Source: G963663315 sp965231905 (GTDB lineage: Bacteria; Pseudomonadota; Gammaproteobacteria; Arenicellales; Poriferihabitantaceae). From it: DNA of 64,000 nt. The stretch spans positions 558,001 to 622,000 of the forward strand of contig CBDDOO010000002.1 in NCBI GenBank assembly GCA_965231905.1, given 5' to 3'. Position 1 is the first letter of the stretch; every line of letters starts with the position of its first letter. Below, piece after piece: positions 54,424-63,521 of this stretch. The notes below the pieces were generated by a model. It made no database searches. It was not told where the DNA came from and saw only the letters and a program-made list of their open reading frames with translations. The position numbers and the translations under genes were made by a program.

Positions 54424-55383
54424 CTACCTCCTGTGCCGAAGTCTTGGGTTGGCGATGATTGAGAGCACATCCGCTAACAGATTCAAAAGGATATAGGCTG
54501 CCGCGAAGATCATTGCAGTGGCGCGTACTACCGGCATGTTGCGAAGCTGCACCGAATCCACCATCAGCGCTCCCAGACCGGGATACACAAATACCACTTC
54601 TATGATCACAACGCCGACCACCATGAATGCGATATTGAGGACGACGACCTGGATAATCGGCGCCCAGGCATTGGGCAGGGCATGTTTGACGATGATCCTG
54701 GCAGGCTTGATACCCTTCAGTTTCGCCATTTCGATATATGGACTCGCCAGCAGGTTAACGATGGAAGCGCGTGTCATTCGCATCAGGTGCGCGATGGAGA
54801 TCAGGGTCAGGGTGAAGACCGGCAGCCCTGACACATAAAACCGTTCCCAGAACCCCATATCATCCGATACGTTTGAAATAGCCGGGAACAGGTTGAACTT
54901 GACCGCGAACAGGGCCATCAGGATATAGGCCACAAAAAAATCAGGGACCGAAATTGTGCTCAGGGTTGTGACTGAAATACCACGGTCAAATCCGGTGTTT
55001 CGATACAGCGCAGCCACAATGCCCAACGCGATCCCCAACGGAATGGCTACCAGGGAGGATAGTGCGGCGAGATAAAGTGTGTTACCGATCCTGGCGCTGA
55101 TCAACTCCTGGACGGTTCTTTCATTCGCCAGAGAGCTACCCATATCCCCCTGCAGGAAATTGAACAGCCATTCCAGATAGCGCACCATCAGGGGGCGATC
55201 CAGATTCAGTTTCGCATGACAGGCAGCGACCGTTTCCGGACTCGCCATCTGTCCCATGATCGCGGTACAGACATCGCCGGAAAGCAATTCCACGCCAACG
55301 GTAATCAGCAATGAAATCGCCAGCAGGGTGAACAGGCCGAGGCCGACCCGGTTGGCGATCATGCGAAGTAGGGGATTTTTCAT
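54424..55383 (-). CDS. ABC transporter permease, DppB type
   Basis: A 319-residue DppB/OppB-type permease with six helices. The N-terminal RVGLGLFTLLAISLLI helix, the DRPLMVRYLEWL periplasmic loop and the EAA loop EMAKLKGIKPARIIVKHALPNAWAPI are family traits. ATG 55383 is preferred over a TTG nine bases further upstream. It is separated from the binding-protein gene by a hairpin terminator that probably lowers permease expression. Confidence 0.92.
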   Translation of the reverse strand: MKNPLLRMIANRVGLGLFTLLAISLLITVGVELLSGDVCTAIMGQMASPETVAACHAKLNLDRPLMVRYLEWLFNFLQGDMGSSLANERTVQELISARIGNTLYLAALSSLVAIPLGIALGIVAALYRNTGFDRGISVTTLSTISVPDFFVAYILMALFAVKFNLFPAISNVSDDMGFWERFYVSGLPVFTLTLISIAHLMRMTRASIVNLLASPYIEMAKLKGIKPARIIVKHALPNAWAPIIQVVVLNIAFMVVGVVIIEVVFVYPGLGALMVDSVQLRNMPVVRATAMIFAAAYILLNLLADVLSIIANPRLRHRR

Positions 55384-55422
55384 CCGTGGCAAGAGCTGGA
55401 ACTGAAGGCGTGACAGAAAATA

Positions 55423-55453
55423 AAAAGGCGATCAGGGATCCTGACCGCCTTTT
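55423..55453 (-). terminator. Hairpin terminator between binding protein and permease genes
   Basis: Two 14-base arms, AAAAGGCGATCAGG at 55423-55436 and CCTGACCGCCTTTT at 55440-55453, pair with one mismatch around a 3-base loop. Read on the minus strand, a T-rich tail (TTTTTATTTTC) follows the hairpin. It lies 52 bases past the binding-protein stop and 40 before the permease ATG, the usual place for partial termination in binding-protein operons. The arms are near-symmetric, so it could act in both directions. Confidence 0.75.
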
Positions 55454-55504
55454 CGTTTTACAACATTAAACTGCAAAACCAAACAGCAATTACATCAGTG
55501 GAGT

Positions 55505-57103
55505 TTATGCGAACCACCAGCGCGCAGCGCTTCGAGACCCATCAAGCTCCCAGTTGGCTGCGAGCTTGTCAGGTCTGCCAAGCGCCGTGGAAGCGGCATC
55601 GACGTTATTGGCGAAACAGGGCACAATCACGCCGCCTTCATTACTGACGATAGTCTGCATTTCAACATATATGTCCCTTCGCTTCGCTTCGTCGAGTTCA
55701 GCGCGGCCCAGGACCAGCAACTCTTCAAAACGAGCATGGTCCCAGAAGCTGTCGGTCCAGTTGCCGCCGGCCTTGTAACCAATCGTGAACATCCAGTCGG
55801 CAGTCGGGCGACCGCTCCAGTAGCATGCTGACCACGGCACATTCATCCAGACATTATCCCAATAGCCGTCCGGTGATACCCGTTTGACAGTCAGATTGAT
55901 CCCGGCCGGACGTAGCGCTTCGGCGTACAGTTCCGAGGCTTCCACCGCGCCGCCAAATGCGGCATCGGCTGCAGACAGTTCCAGATCCAGGCTGTCGTAG
56001 CCAGCCTGTTTCAGATGCCATTTGGCTTTATCAATATCGTATTTACGTTGAGGCAGGTCGGACGCATGGTAGTTCTGGGTTGAGGCGATGGGGTGATCAT
56101 TGCCCACTGAGCCGTATCCGCGAAGCACGGTATTGACGAAGCCCTCACGATCCATGCCGTATTTCAGCGCCATACGTACGTTGTTATCGCTGAAAGGCGC
56201 AACGCGCACATCCATCGGGTAAGTGAAGTGCTTGGTAGCGGAAACCTGAAGCACATCGACATCGGGTTTTTTCTCAAGCAGATCTGCAGTTTTGAGGTCA
56301 CAACGCGCAATCGCGTCAACCTGGCCGGTTACCATGGAATTCATCCGGGCAGCGGTGTCGTTGATTGCGGTGATATGGACTTCATCGAAATTGCCTTCAT
56401 TTGCCTTGAAGTAGTTCGGATTCCGTTTTGCCGTTGCCCGCACGCCGGGTTCAAATTCGACCAGGCTGTATGGGCCGGTACCGTCGCCGGATGCCCAGTC
56501 GATTTTACCCATGTCGTCCGCCGCGCCAATCAGGATATGGTAGTCGCTGAGCAGGTAAGCGAAGTCGGCATTGCCGCTTTCCAGGGTACATACCAGAGTG
56601 TCGCCATCCTTGGAGAGAGCGCCCAGCGATTCAGCCACCGATTTGGCGTCGGACGTGGAGTTTTCGCCGCGATGATGTTCGATTGAAGCGATGACATCAT
56701 CCAGGTCCAGAGATTTCCCGCTGTGGAATTCAATACCCTTTTTCAGTTTGACCCGCCAAACCGAAGCGTCGGCGGAAGGTTCGAGCGTTTCCGCGAGTTC
56801 CGGAACGGGCTGTCCGTGGGCATTAACTTCAATCAGGGGGTTGCGCACCGTGCCCTGGTTCAGGTTGATCATGAAGGTGTCGCCGTTGTTGTCCGGGTTC
56901 ATGGAATCCCCGGTGTTGGCGCCACCCAGCCCCATTCGATAAATACCTCCCTTTTTCGGGGCGGCTTTGGCGGCTTCACTGTAAAGCGACGGCGCCATTG
57001 CGCCCACGCCAAGCGCCATTGCACCCTGCATAAAGCGACGTCGGCTCATCTGGTTCTCCGAGACCTGCCTTTGCAGTCTCTTTATTTCGTTCTCTACACT
57101 CAT
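55505..57103 (-). CDS. Extracellular solute-binding protein, family 5 (Tat-exported)
   Basis: A 532-residue periplasmic binding protein of the peptide/nickel (SBP_bac_5) family, the first gene of the ABC operon. The N-terminus carries a twin-arginine signal, SRRRFMQG at 20-27, followed by a hydrophobic stretch and cleavage near AAKAAPK, so export is by Tat. Family traits are TVRNPLIEVNAHGQPVPELAETLEPS, VWRVKLKKGIEFHSGKSLDLDDVIASI and DNNVRMALKYGMDREGFVNTVL. GGAG lies about 10 bases before ATG 57103. Ligand class (peptide, opine or other) is not decided by sequence. Confidence 0.93.
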   Translation of the reverse strand: MSVENEIKRLQRQVSENQMSRRRFMQGAMALGVGAMAPSLYSEAAKAAPKKGGIYRMGLGGANTGDSMNPDNNGDTFMINLNQGTVRNPLIEVNAHGQPVPELAETLEPSADASVWRVKLKKGIEFHSGKSLDLDDVIASIEHHRGENSTSDAKSVAESLGALSKDGDTLVCTLESGNADFAYLLSDYHILIGAADDMGKIDWASGDGTGPYSLVEFEPGVRATAKRNPNYFKANEGNFDEVHITAINDTAARMNSMVTGQVDAIARCDLKTADLLEKKPDVDVLQVSATKHFTYPMDVRVAPFSDNNVRMALKYGMDREGFVNTVLRGYGSVGNDHPIASTQNYHASDLPQRKYDIDKAKWHLKQAGYDSLDLELSAADAAFGGAVEASELYAEALRPAGINLTVKRVSPDGYWDNVWMNVPWSACYWSGRPTADWMFTIGYKAGGNWTDSFWDHARFEELLVLGRAELDEAKRRDIYVEMQTIVSNEGGVIVPCFANNVDAASTALGRPDKLAANWELDGSRSAARWWFA

Positions 57104-57193
57104 ATTCTATATTCTCCGGGAAAGATGGATTGCGATACCCTTGGGAGCATAGCCCAAGCGGTGACATTATCTCGTAGATATGCTTCGGAGGTT

Positions 57194-57223
57194 ATTATAG
57201 ACCTGTAATCTTCAACTAATCAA
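57194..57223 (-). promoter_or_regulatory. Promoter of the ABC transporter operon
   Basis: On the minus strand TTGATT (57223-57218) and a perfect TATAAT (57199-57194) are separated by 18 bases, giving a good sigma-70 promoter about 90 bases upstream of the binding-protein ATG. It occupies the gap between the autotransporter stop and this operon. Confidence 0.5.
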
Positions 57224-57244
57224 CTGATACACGCTTCGCCGCCG

Positions 57245-60200
57245 TTACCACCGCACGGTGATCTCGAACCCGATGGCGTGCTCCGGTGCGGCGCTGTCGC
57301 TTTCCCTGCGCGTGGCCTTGAGGCCGAAGGAGACATCGGGCGCGTTGGCGTTGGCCGCGGGCGTCAGGCGCCAGCCGACGCTGTAGTCGCGCGCGCCGGT
57401 TGCGAAGCCCAGCCCGGCATGCGGGCTGCCGGTCCAGCGCCCGCCGAAGGCCGGGAAGCCGTAGGCCGCCTCCATGCTCCAGCGGCTCGTCGCCTCGCTG
57501 CCCGTGCGGTCCTCCAGCGTCGCCGGCTGGAACAGCGCGTCGAGCCCGCCCTGCGCCTGTCCGCCGAACTCCTGGCGCAGGCTCAGCGACGGACCCCGCT
57601 GCGTCGCCGGGTCCGGATCGAAGGCCAGCGAGGCCGCATAGCCCCGGTCCTTCAGGTCGTCGTTGCCGTGCGCGATCAGCGTGCGGCCCGAGACGTCGAG
57701 CGACAGCCCGAGACCCGGATCGACCCACGCGATGCCGCCGCCGATCTCGACCCCGAAGCCGGTCTCGGCGTCGCCGCCGTCATGGCGCGCGCCGACCTCC
57801 AGCTTCGGCGTCAGATGACCGCCGCCCTCCAGGGCCATGCGGTAGCTGCCCTCCAGGCCGAGCCGGAGCCGGGTCGCGTCGGAGTCCGACGCCGCCAGGT
57901 CGCGGGTCTTCTCCGAAGAGCTCCGCGTCCACAGCGCGTTCGAGGTCACCGCCAGCGCCGGGCCGGAACCCTCCGCCGGGGGCGCCAGAAGGTCGCCCCT
58001 GAGCCCGGCCGCCGCCATGCTCCATGACGTGTCGGACTTGTAGCTGCCGCCGAGCGCCGTCTTCAGCGTCACCTCGCCGGTGCCGTAACCCGCCGCGCCC
58101 CAGAGCTTCAGACGCTCCGAAGCCTGCAACGCCGCATAGGGGATCGCCGCCGTCAGCGACGCCTCCACACTGCCGTCGCCCGCGCGCACGGCTCCGTTGC
58201 ACGGGTGGCCGTCCTCCGCATCGTCCGGACAGCTCTGGCCGTCGGGACGGGGGCTGACATCGGTATCGCGGTAGTCGCCCTCGCCCTCGCTTTGCGCGAG
58301 CGCCATCCCCACCAGCCATTTGCCGCGCGCATAGTCCGCGCCCAGCATGCCCGTGGTGACCGTGCCGTCGAGCGAGAACGTCCCCTCGCGGCCGTCGAAG
58401 CTACCCTGCGCCGCACGGCCCCAGAACGCCATGCTGCCGCCCGAGCCGTCCGCCGCGCCGGTCAGCGAGAAACTGCTGCCCAGCAGGGCGTCGCGCGCCG
58501 TCATGGTCCGCGATTGCGTTTCGTTGGCGAAGCCGGCCGCGTCATGACCGAAGCCGACCGGGCCGGACTGGCCGCCGAACGCCTGCGCGACATCGGCCAG
58601 CGCCAGCGCGCCGGTCCCGTCAGCCGGTGACCCGGAGGCCGCATGGCTCGGAACCGCGGCGCCGTCCGGCGCATGGCCGGGGCCGGCTCCCCGCGATCCG
58701 GGGTTGTCGCTGGCGGCCGGATCGAAGGAGAGCGCCTGCCCGGCGATCGCGCCCTGCATGCCGGGCGTGCGGTCCGCCGACATGCGCCCCGCGATCCCGT
58801 CCAGCGCCTGCTCCGCCACCGTGCGCCCGAACCGCGTCAGCCACGCCGCCGGCATCGGGTCGTCGTTCACGATGGTTCCCACCGCGACCCCGTCGGCGAT
58901 CGCCGCGCCGCGCGCATCCGACAGCACAACCTCGAACGTCTCCGCATCCTCGTCATGGCTGTCGTCGAAGACGATGACCCCGACGGACCGCTCGGTCTCG
59001 CCCGCGCGGAAGCTCACCGTCCGTCCGGAGAGCGGCCAGTAGTCCCGCGTCGTCGCCGAGACCGGGGTCGAATCGCGCGTCGACACCTTCACCGAAACGC
59101 CCCCTGCCGAAGGCGCCGACAGGCGCACCGTGAACTCCATCCACGCGCCCTCCTTGATCGTCACGTCGGCCACCGACAGCGACGGGAGCGCCGCCGCGTC
59201 GTTGTCGGATACCGTCACCGCGGCCTCATTGCCCGGCGACGGCGAGACCGTGTAGCCCCCGCCGTCCTTCAGCGTCACCGTGACCGAACCGTCCGGCTCG
59301 TTGGCGTCGTCATCGACCGTGGCGACGGAGAAGACCGCCTCCGTTGCGCCCTTCGCGATCACCGCCGTGGCCGGACCCTCGTCCGCCGCCGCCACATGGT
59401 CGCCGTCTCCGGTCTCCGCGACCGAAAGCGTCACCGTCAGGTCGGCGTCCGGCGCGCGGTCGGCCGTCAGCGTGAAGGCGGCCGCGCCGCCCTCCGTCAC
59501 CGAGGCCGACTTCGCTGTAATCGACACCACCGGCGGCGGCAGGTCGTCGTCCGCTATGGACACGCTGCCCGACGCCGGGTCGCCGACCGTGTAGCCGTTG
59601 CCGGCCGCCACCGTCACGCTCACCGAGCCGTCGGGCTCGTCGGCGTCGTCATCGGATGTCGCCAGCGTCAGCGTGGCGCTGCCCGTCGTCGGGATGGGAA
59701 CGGTCCGGCTGCCCGCGGTCACGCCGAACTCGCCGGCAGTCGCCACGGTCACCGTCACCGCCAGCGGCGAGGCCGGGGCCGGGCTCGCCGTGACCGTGAA
59801 GACCGCGTCCCCGCCCTCGGTCACGCCCGCACCCGCCGAGACCGCGATCGCCGGAAGCGGCAGGTCGTCATCCGCTATGGACACGCTGCCCGACGCGGGG
59901 GAACCCACCGTGTAGCCGTCGCCGGCCGCCACCGTCACGCTCACCGAGCCGTCGGGTTCGTCGGCGTCATCGTTTACCGTCGCCAGCGTCAGCGTGGCGC
60001 TGCCCGTCGTCGGGATGGGGACGGTCCGCGTGCCTGCGGTCACGCCGTAATCGCCATCGACCGCCACGGTCACGCTCACCGACAGCGGCGATGCAGGGGC
60101 GGGGCTCGCCGTCACCGTGAACACCGCATCCCCGCCCTCCGTGACGTCCGCACCCGCCGAGACGCTCACCGCCGGCAGGGTTACGACCTGCTGCTGCTCC

Positions 60201-63200
60201 GGTACGGGCGGCGCCTGCGCCTCGCGGCGCGCAATCTCGTCGCACCAGGGCTTCCATGTGGACAGCACGCCGTGCCGGGTCGCGATATCCCGGCACTCTT
60301 GCGCCGTGTAGCCGCCGTCCTCCCCGGTCATGCCCTTGACGATGCGCCGCAGCCGCGCCGCAGCATCCGGGTTGGAATGTCCATCCGCCTTCGCCGTCAC
60401 CTCGGCCACCAGCGCAGCGTTCACGCCCGGAGTCACGGGATCGCCCACGACCGAATCCGGCACGGACTGCGTCGTGACCCCGTCGTCGTCGAGCAGCGCC
60501 ACCGTCACCTCGAACGGCGTGCCGACCGTATAGCCGTCGCCCGCCTCGATGCGCCCCGTCACCGTGCCGTCGGCCAGGGCGACCTGGTCCGATATCGTCG
60601 TCAGCGTCCATGTCGCCGTCGTCTGGCCCGCCCGGACCGTCACCGTCCCGAAATGCCCGCCGCCGGTGCGGTCGTCGCCCGAGCCCATCTCCTCGTCGGC
60701 CGACACGGTCACTTCCAGGTCGCGCGCCGGCGCCGGGTCCGCGGTCACCGTGAAGGTCACGTCCCCGCCCTCGTCGACCTCCGTCGCATCCGCCGAGATC
60801 GTCACCGCCGGACCCGCGCCCGGGGTCACGGGACCGATCCCGCCCGGCGAACCGCTCCCCTTGGGGCCGGCCTCGTTGTCGCGGACCAGCCGCGTCGCCA
60901 CGAACTTCCCCCGGACCGTGGGACCCGCGCCGGGGTCCTTGGTGATACGGTAGCCGCCGCGGCCCCCGGTCTGCACGATTGCCGTGTCCACGGGCACCGT
61001 GCCCGCGGCATCCGACGCCAGCGACACCGTCACCTCGCAGTCATGTTCGTCCACGTCGTCGTCCACCGTCGGCACGCGGAGACTCCGCCGGCTCGCCCCG
61101 GGCGTGAACCGCACCGTGTGCACCCGCTCCTGCCCCGCCGCGATGCAATCGCCGTAACCGGTCCCGACGGTCTCCTCGACCTTCAGCCAGACCGTGAACG
61201 GCACCTGCGCCGCCGGGTGCGACCGGACGTCGAACTGGAGATCGTCCCCCTCGATCCGCGGGTCCGCCGCGTCCGGCTCGTCCGGGTCGTTGGAGGGGTT
61301 CGCGTACCACGTCTCGACCGTGGCGACCGGGGTGATGGGGGTGTTGGCCGGAAACCCGTCCGATCCGTCCGTGACCGTGAAGTTCAGCGGCCTGAAGTTG
61401 GTCGTGTAGGTCCCCAGGGTGTTGGTCTCCCCCATCGGGGGGGGCGCGGCCAGGAGCATCACCGACAGCTTCGCGTCGGTCTCGTCCGCGGTGGTGGCCT
61501 CGGTCGGAAGGGTCACCGTGACCGAGCGCGTGTTCGCCGGAATCGTCACCGTCCGGGTCCCCCGGTGGCCGTCGGGGACATGGTGTTTGGCGCCCGCCAC
61601 GGCGTAGTTCACCGTGAGGTCCTGGCTGTGCAGGGTCCTCGTGAGGTTGCTGAAGCGCAGCGCGATCAAGGCTCCCTCCTCCAGCGTCCAGTCGCGCCCG
61701 CTCCCGGTCAGCTCCGGCGAGGTCCCGATGTCCAGGTGGATCCGCGGCCCGCCCAAGGGGAGCAGGGTCAGGGTGTCGTACAATGTGTCATTGTCCACGA
61801 TGGTGATGGTGATGTCGGAGTTGTCGACATCGGCAACGGTGCCGGAAGGTATCGTGCCCAGCTCCACCACCACCGTCTCATCCGTCTCCCCCTGGCTGTC
61901 GTCCACAACCGTGAAGGTGGTCGTGCCGCTCGCGGCGTTGTTCGGTATGCTGATCGAGCTCGCCAGCATGTAGTCGGCGGCCTGCGCCGTGGTGCCGATT
62001 GCCCTTACCTGAATCGGAATCATGATCGCCGAGCCCGACGTGTTCGTCTCGCTCCGCGTTGCCGTGATGGTCAGCGCGCTCCCGCCCTCCGTCGCGGCGC
62101 CGCTGTCGGACACCGAGAGCCCCACCGTCGGGGTGTCGTTGTCTGCGACGGTGAAAGAAGCAGCGCTAGAGGTGGAGTGTACGATGTAGCCTGTTCCGTC
62201 GAGCACAGTCGCACCCACTTCACCGCTCTCTTCTGCGGTGGAGTCGTCGTCGGTGCCGACGGTGAAGGTGGCGGTGGCCTGATTGGCCTGTATCGTGAAC
62301 GTCTTAAAGCCCGCTTCGCCCGAGGCAAGGACGTTATCCCCGTCACCCTGAGCGACGAACACGTTTACGGGCAGGTTCGCCGTCGGGGCCGGGGAGGAGG
62401 TGAGGGTGAAGGTGACCGTGGCGCCCTCCGTCACGGTGGCGTGGGAAGCGGAGATGGTCACGGCCGGCTTCGTGCCTACCGTGAAGATCGGGGAGAGGGC
62501 GTAAAAAGCTCTACTAATGTTATGGTGAGAAGAGTCTTGCGAAAAGGGAGAGTTGACATTTAGCCTGCCGGTCCGGACAGTGCTACTAGCGCCAAGAGGC
62601 TCACTGGCGTGTTTCGTGCCGTCATTGTTGCTGCCTGTAAAAATTACTGCTGATGTAGAGTTGTTTGCGCCCGTCTCCGTCTTGCTCGTATAGTTGTCCC
62701 AGCTTCCGTCGTAGAAGTCGGTGTAGGTGTCGGCGACCTTGGCGCCGGTCAGCCAGTAGATCAGCGCCGCCGTGTCGGTCGATTCGGTGTCGGTGTTGAC
62801 GCGGGCATCGATCGCGGAGGTCGAGCCCACCGCCTTGAAGAGGTTGCCGCAGCTGTCGGAGATCGCGCTGTGGCCGGCCTTGGCGCGGGTCTGCACGAAC
62901 GTGTTGTAGGTCGCGATGTCGGTCGCCGTGGCGTTGCGCGTCGTCGAGGTGACGAACAGCAGGCGGAACTTGGTGCCGGCGGCGAGGCCGGACGGCTTCA
63001 GCGCCCAGCCTAAGGGAACGTTGTAGGAGCCGTCGGCGTTGGCCGTGCTGCACGCGACCTGGGCCTGCGCCCCGGTCGGCAGGCCGGCGAGCAGGGCAAG
63101 GGCAAACAGCGCGGAGGCAAGGACGGGGCGCAGGCCGTGCCGCAGGCGGCGGGCGGCGCCGGACGCACACGCGGCAAGGACGCGCTGCGCCGATGCGGGA

Positions 63201-63319
63201 CTGGAACTGCCGGAGGAAGGAGCGGGACGGCGGGAAGCGGAATGCCGTCCGGCGGAAGAGGAAGTCTCAGGCGGTGAGGACGGACGGCCCCGCCGGCGCA
63301 GCCATGCGAACGCGCTCAT
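57245..63319 (-). CDS. Giant Calx-beta autotransporter (type V secreted surface protein)
   Basis: About 2,024 residues from ATG 63319 (GTG 63328 adds three). In order: a long basic N-terminal extension and hydrophobic signal core ending GLPTGAQA near residue 88; an unnamed Cys-containing domain (about 90-285); several Calx-beta-like domains with VTEGG and DDD motifs; a short helical segment (about 985-1045); three tandem Calx-beta units of about 107 residues (about 1051-1370), the first two nearly identical; a last Calx-beta unit ending VNDDPMP near 1490; and a C-terminal autotransporter beta-barrel (about 1630 to the end, SMAFWGRAAQG to FEITVRW, aromatic last residue). The passenger is probably displayed outside as a calcium-binding, adhesive surface protein. 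The gene is far richer in G and C than its neighbours, suggesting transfer. No ribosome binding site precedes the start; an octamer repeat array lies directly upstream. Confidence 0.85.
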   Translation of the reverse strand: MSAFAWLRRRGRPSSPPETSSSAGRHSASRRPAPSSGSSSPASAQRVLAACASGAARRLRHGLRPVLASALFALALLAGLPTGAQAQVACSTANADGSYNVPLGWALKPSGLAAGTKFRLLFVTSTTRNATATDIATYNTFVQTRAKAGHSAISDSCGNLFKAVGSTSAIDARVNTDTESTDTAALIYWLTGAKVADTYTDFYDGSWDNYTSKTETGANNSTSAVIFTGSNNDGTKHASEPLGASSTVRTGRLNVNSPFSQDSSHHNISRAFYALSPIFTVGTKPAVTISASHATVTEGATVTFTLTSSPAPTANLPVNVFVAQGDGDNVLASGEAGFKTFTIQANQATATFTVGTDDDSTAEESGEVGATVLDGTGYIVHSTSSAASFTVADNDTPTVGLSVSDSGAATEGGSALTITATRSETNTSGSAIMIPIQVRAIGTTAQAADYMLASSISIPNNAASGTTTFTVVDDSQGETDETVVVELGTIPSGTVADVDNSDITITIVDNDTLYDTLTLLPLGGPRIHLDIGTSPELTGSGRDWTLEEGALIALRFSNLTRTLHSQDLTVNYAVAGAKHHVPDGHRGTRTVTIPANTRSVTVTLPTEATTADETDAKLSVMLLAAPPPMGETNTLGTYTTNFRPLNFTVTDGSDGFPANTPITPVATVETWYANPSNDPDEPDAADPRIEGDDLQFDVRSHPAAQVPFTVWLKVEETVGTGYGDCIAAGQERVHTVRFTPGASRRSLRVPTVDDDVDEHDCEVTVSLASDAAGTVPVDTAIVQTGGRGGYRITKDPGAGPTVRGKFVATRLVRDNEAGPKGSGSPGGIGPVTPGAGPAVTISADATEVDEGGDVTFTVTADPAPARDLEVTVSADEEMGSGDDRTGGGHFGTVTVRAGQTTATWTLTTISDQVALADGTVTGRIEAGDGYTVGTPFEVTVALLDDDGVTTQSVPDSVVGDPVTPGVNAALVAEVTAKADGHSNPDAAARLRRIVKGMTGEDGGYTAQECRDIATRHGVLSTWKPWCDEIARREAQAPPVPEQQQVVTLPAVSVSAGADVTEGGDAVFTVTASPAPASPLSVSVTVAVDGDYGVTAGTRTVPIPTTGSATLTLATVNDDADEPDGSVSVTVAAGDGYTVGSPASGSVSIADDDLPLPAIAVSAGAGVTEGGDAVFTVTASPAPASPLAVTVTVATAGEFGVTAGSRTVPIPTTGSATLTLATSDDDADEPDGSVSVTVAAGNGYTVGDPASGSVSIADDDLPPPVVSITAKSASVTEGGAAAFTLTADRAPDADLTVTLSVAETGDGDHVAAADEGPATAVIAKGATEAVFSVATVDDDANEPDGSVTVTLKDGGGYTVSPSPGNEAAVTVSDNDAAALPSLSVADVTIKEGAWMEFTVRLSAPSAGGVSVKVSTRDSTPVSATTRDYWPLSGRTVSFRAGETERSVGVIVFDDSHDEDAETFEVVLSDARGAAIADGVAVGTIVNDDPMPAAWLTRFGRTVAEQALDGIAGRMSADRTPGMQGAIAGQALSFDPAASDNPGSRGAGPGHAPDGAAVPSHAASGSPADGTGALALADVAQAFGGQSGPVGFGHDAAGFANETQSRTMTARDALLGSSFSLTGAADGSGGSMAFWGRAAQGSFDGREGTFSLDGTVTTGMLGADYARGKWLVGMALAQSEGEGDYRDTDVSPRPDGQSCPDDAEDGHPCNGAVRAGDGSVEASLTAAIPYAALQASERLKLWGAAGYGTGEVTLKTALGGSYKSDTSWSMAAAGLRGDLLAPPAEGSGPALAVTSNALWTRSSSEKTRDLAASDSDATRLRLGLEGSYRMALEGGGHLTPKLEVGARHDGGDAETGFGVEIGGGIAWVDPGLGLSLDVSGRTLIAHGNDDLKDRGYAASLAFDPDPATQRGPSLSLRQEFGGQAQGGLDALFQPATLEDRTGSEATSRWSMEAAYGFPAFGGRWTGSPHAGLGFATGARDYSVGWRLTPAANANAPDVSFGLKATRRESDSAAPEHAIGFEITVRW

Positions 63320-63345
63320 GGCCGTCACGCGGACGCAGCGTGGGC

Positions 63346-63521
63346 GATCCGGCGATCCGGCGATCCGGCGATCCGGCGATCCGGCGATCCGGCGATCCGG
63401 CGATCCGGCGATCCGGCGATCCGGCGATCCGGCGATCCGGCGATCCGGCGATCCGGCGATCCGGCGATCCGGCGATCCGGCGATCCGGCGATCCGGCGAT
63501 CCGGCGATCCGGCGATCCGGC
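63346..63521. repeat. 22 perfect tandem copies of the octamer GATCCGGC
   Basis: Counting from 63346, the unit GATCCGGC repeats 22 times without a change up to 63521, then breaks into TATA-rich DNA. The unit length is not a multiple of three and no frame meets a stop inside the array. Each unit contains GATC. The array lies 18 bases upstream of GTG 63328 and 27 bases upstream of ATG 63319 of the autotransporter. Perfect short tandem repeats at such a place are the hallmark of contingency (phase-variable) loci. A read-length or assembly effect on copy number is possible. Confidence 0.97.

Noticed and set aside
57278..58319. Several other long frames on both strands within the autotransporter barrel region
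   Set aside because: All are low-complexity arginine/alanine-rich shadows caused by high GC; only the minus-strand barrel frame has recognisable structure.
58643..62563. Plus-strand open frame of 1,306 codons opposite the autotransporter
   Set aside because: It is a shadow of GC-rich coding DNA, arginine- and histidine-rich without any domain, and antisense to a clear gene.
63346..63521. CRISPR array
   Set aside because: Units are 8 bp, contiguous and without spacers, and no cas genes are nearby.
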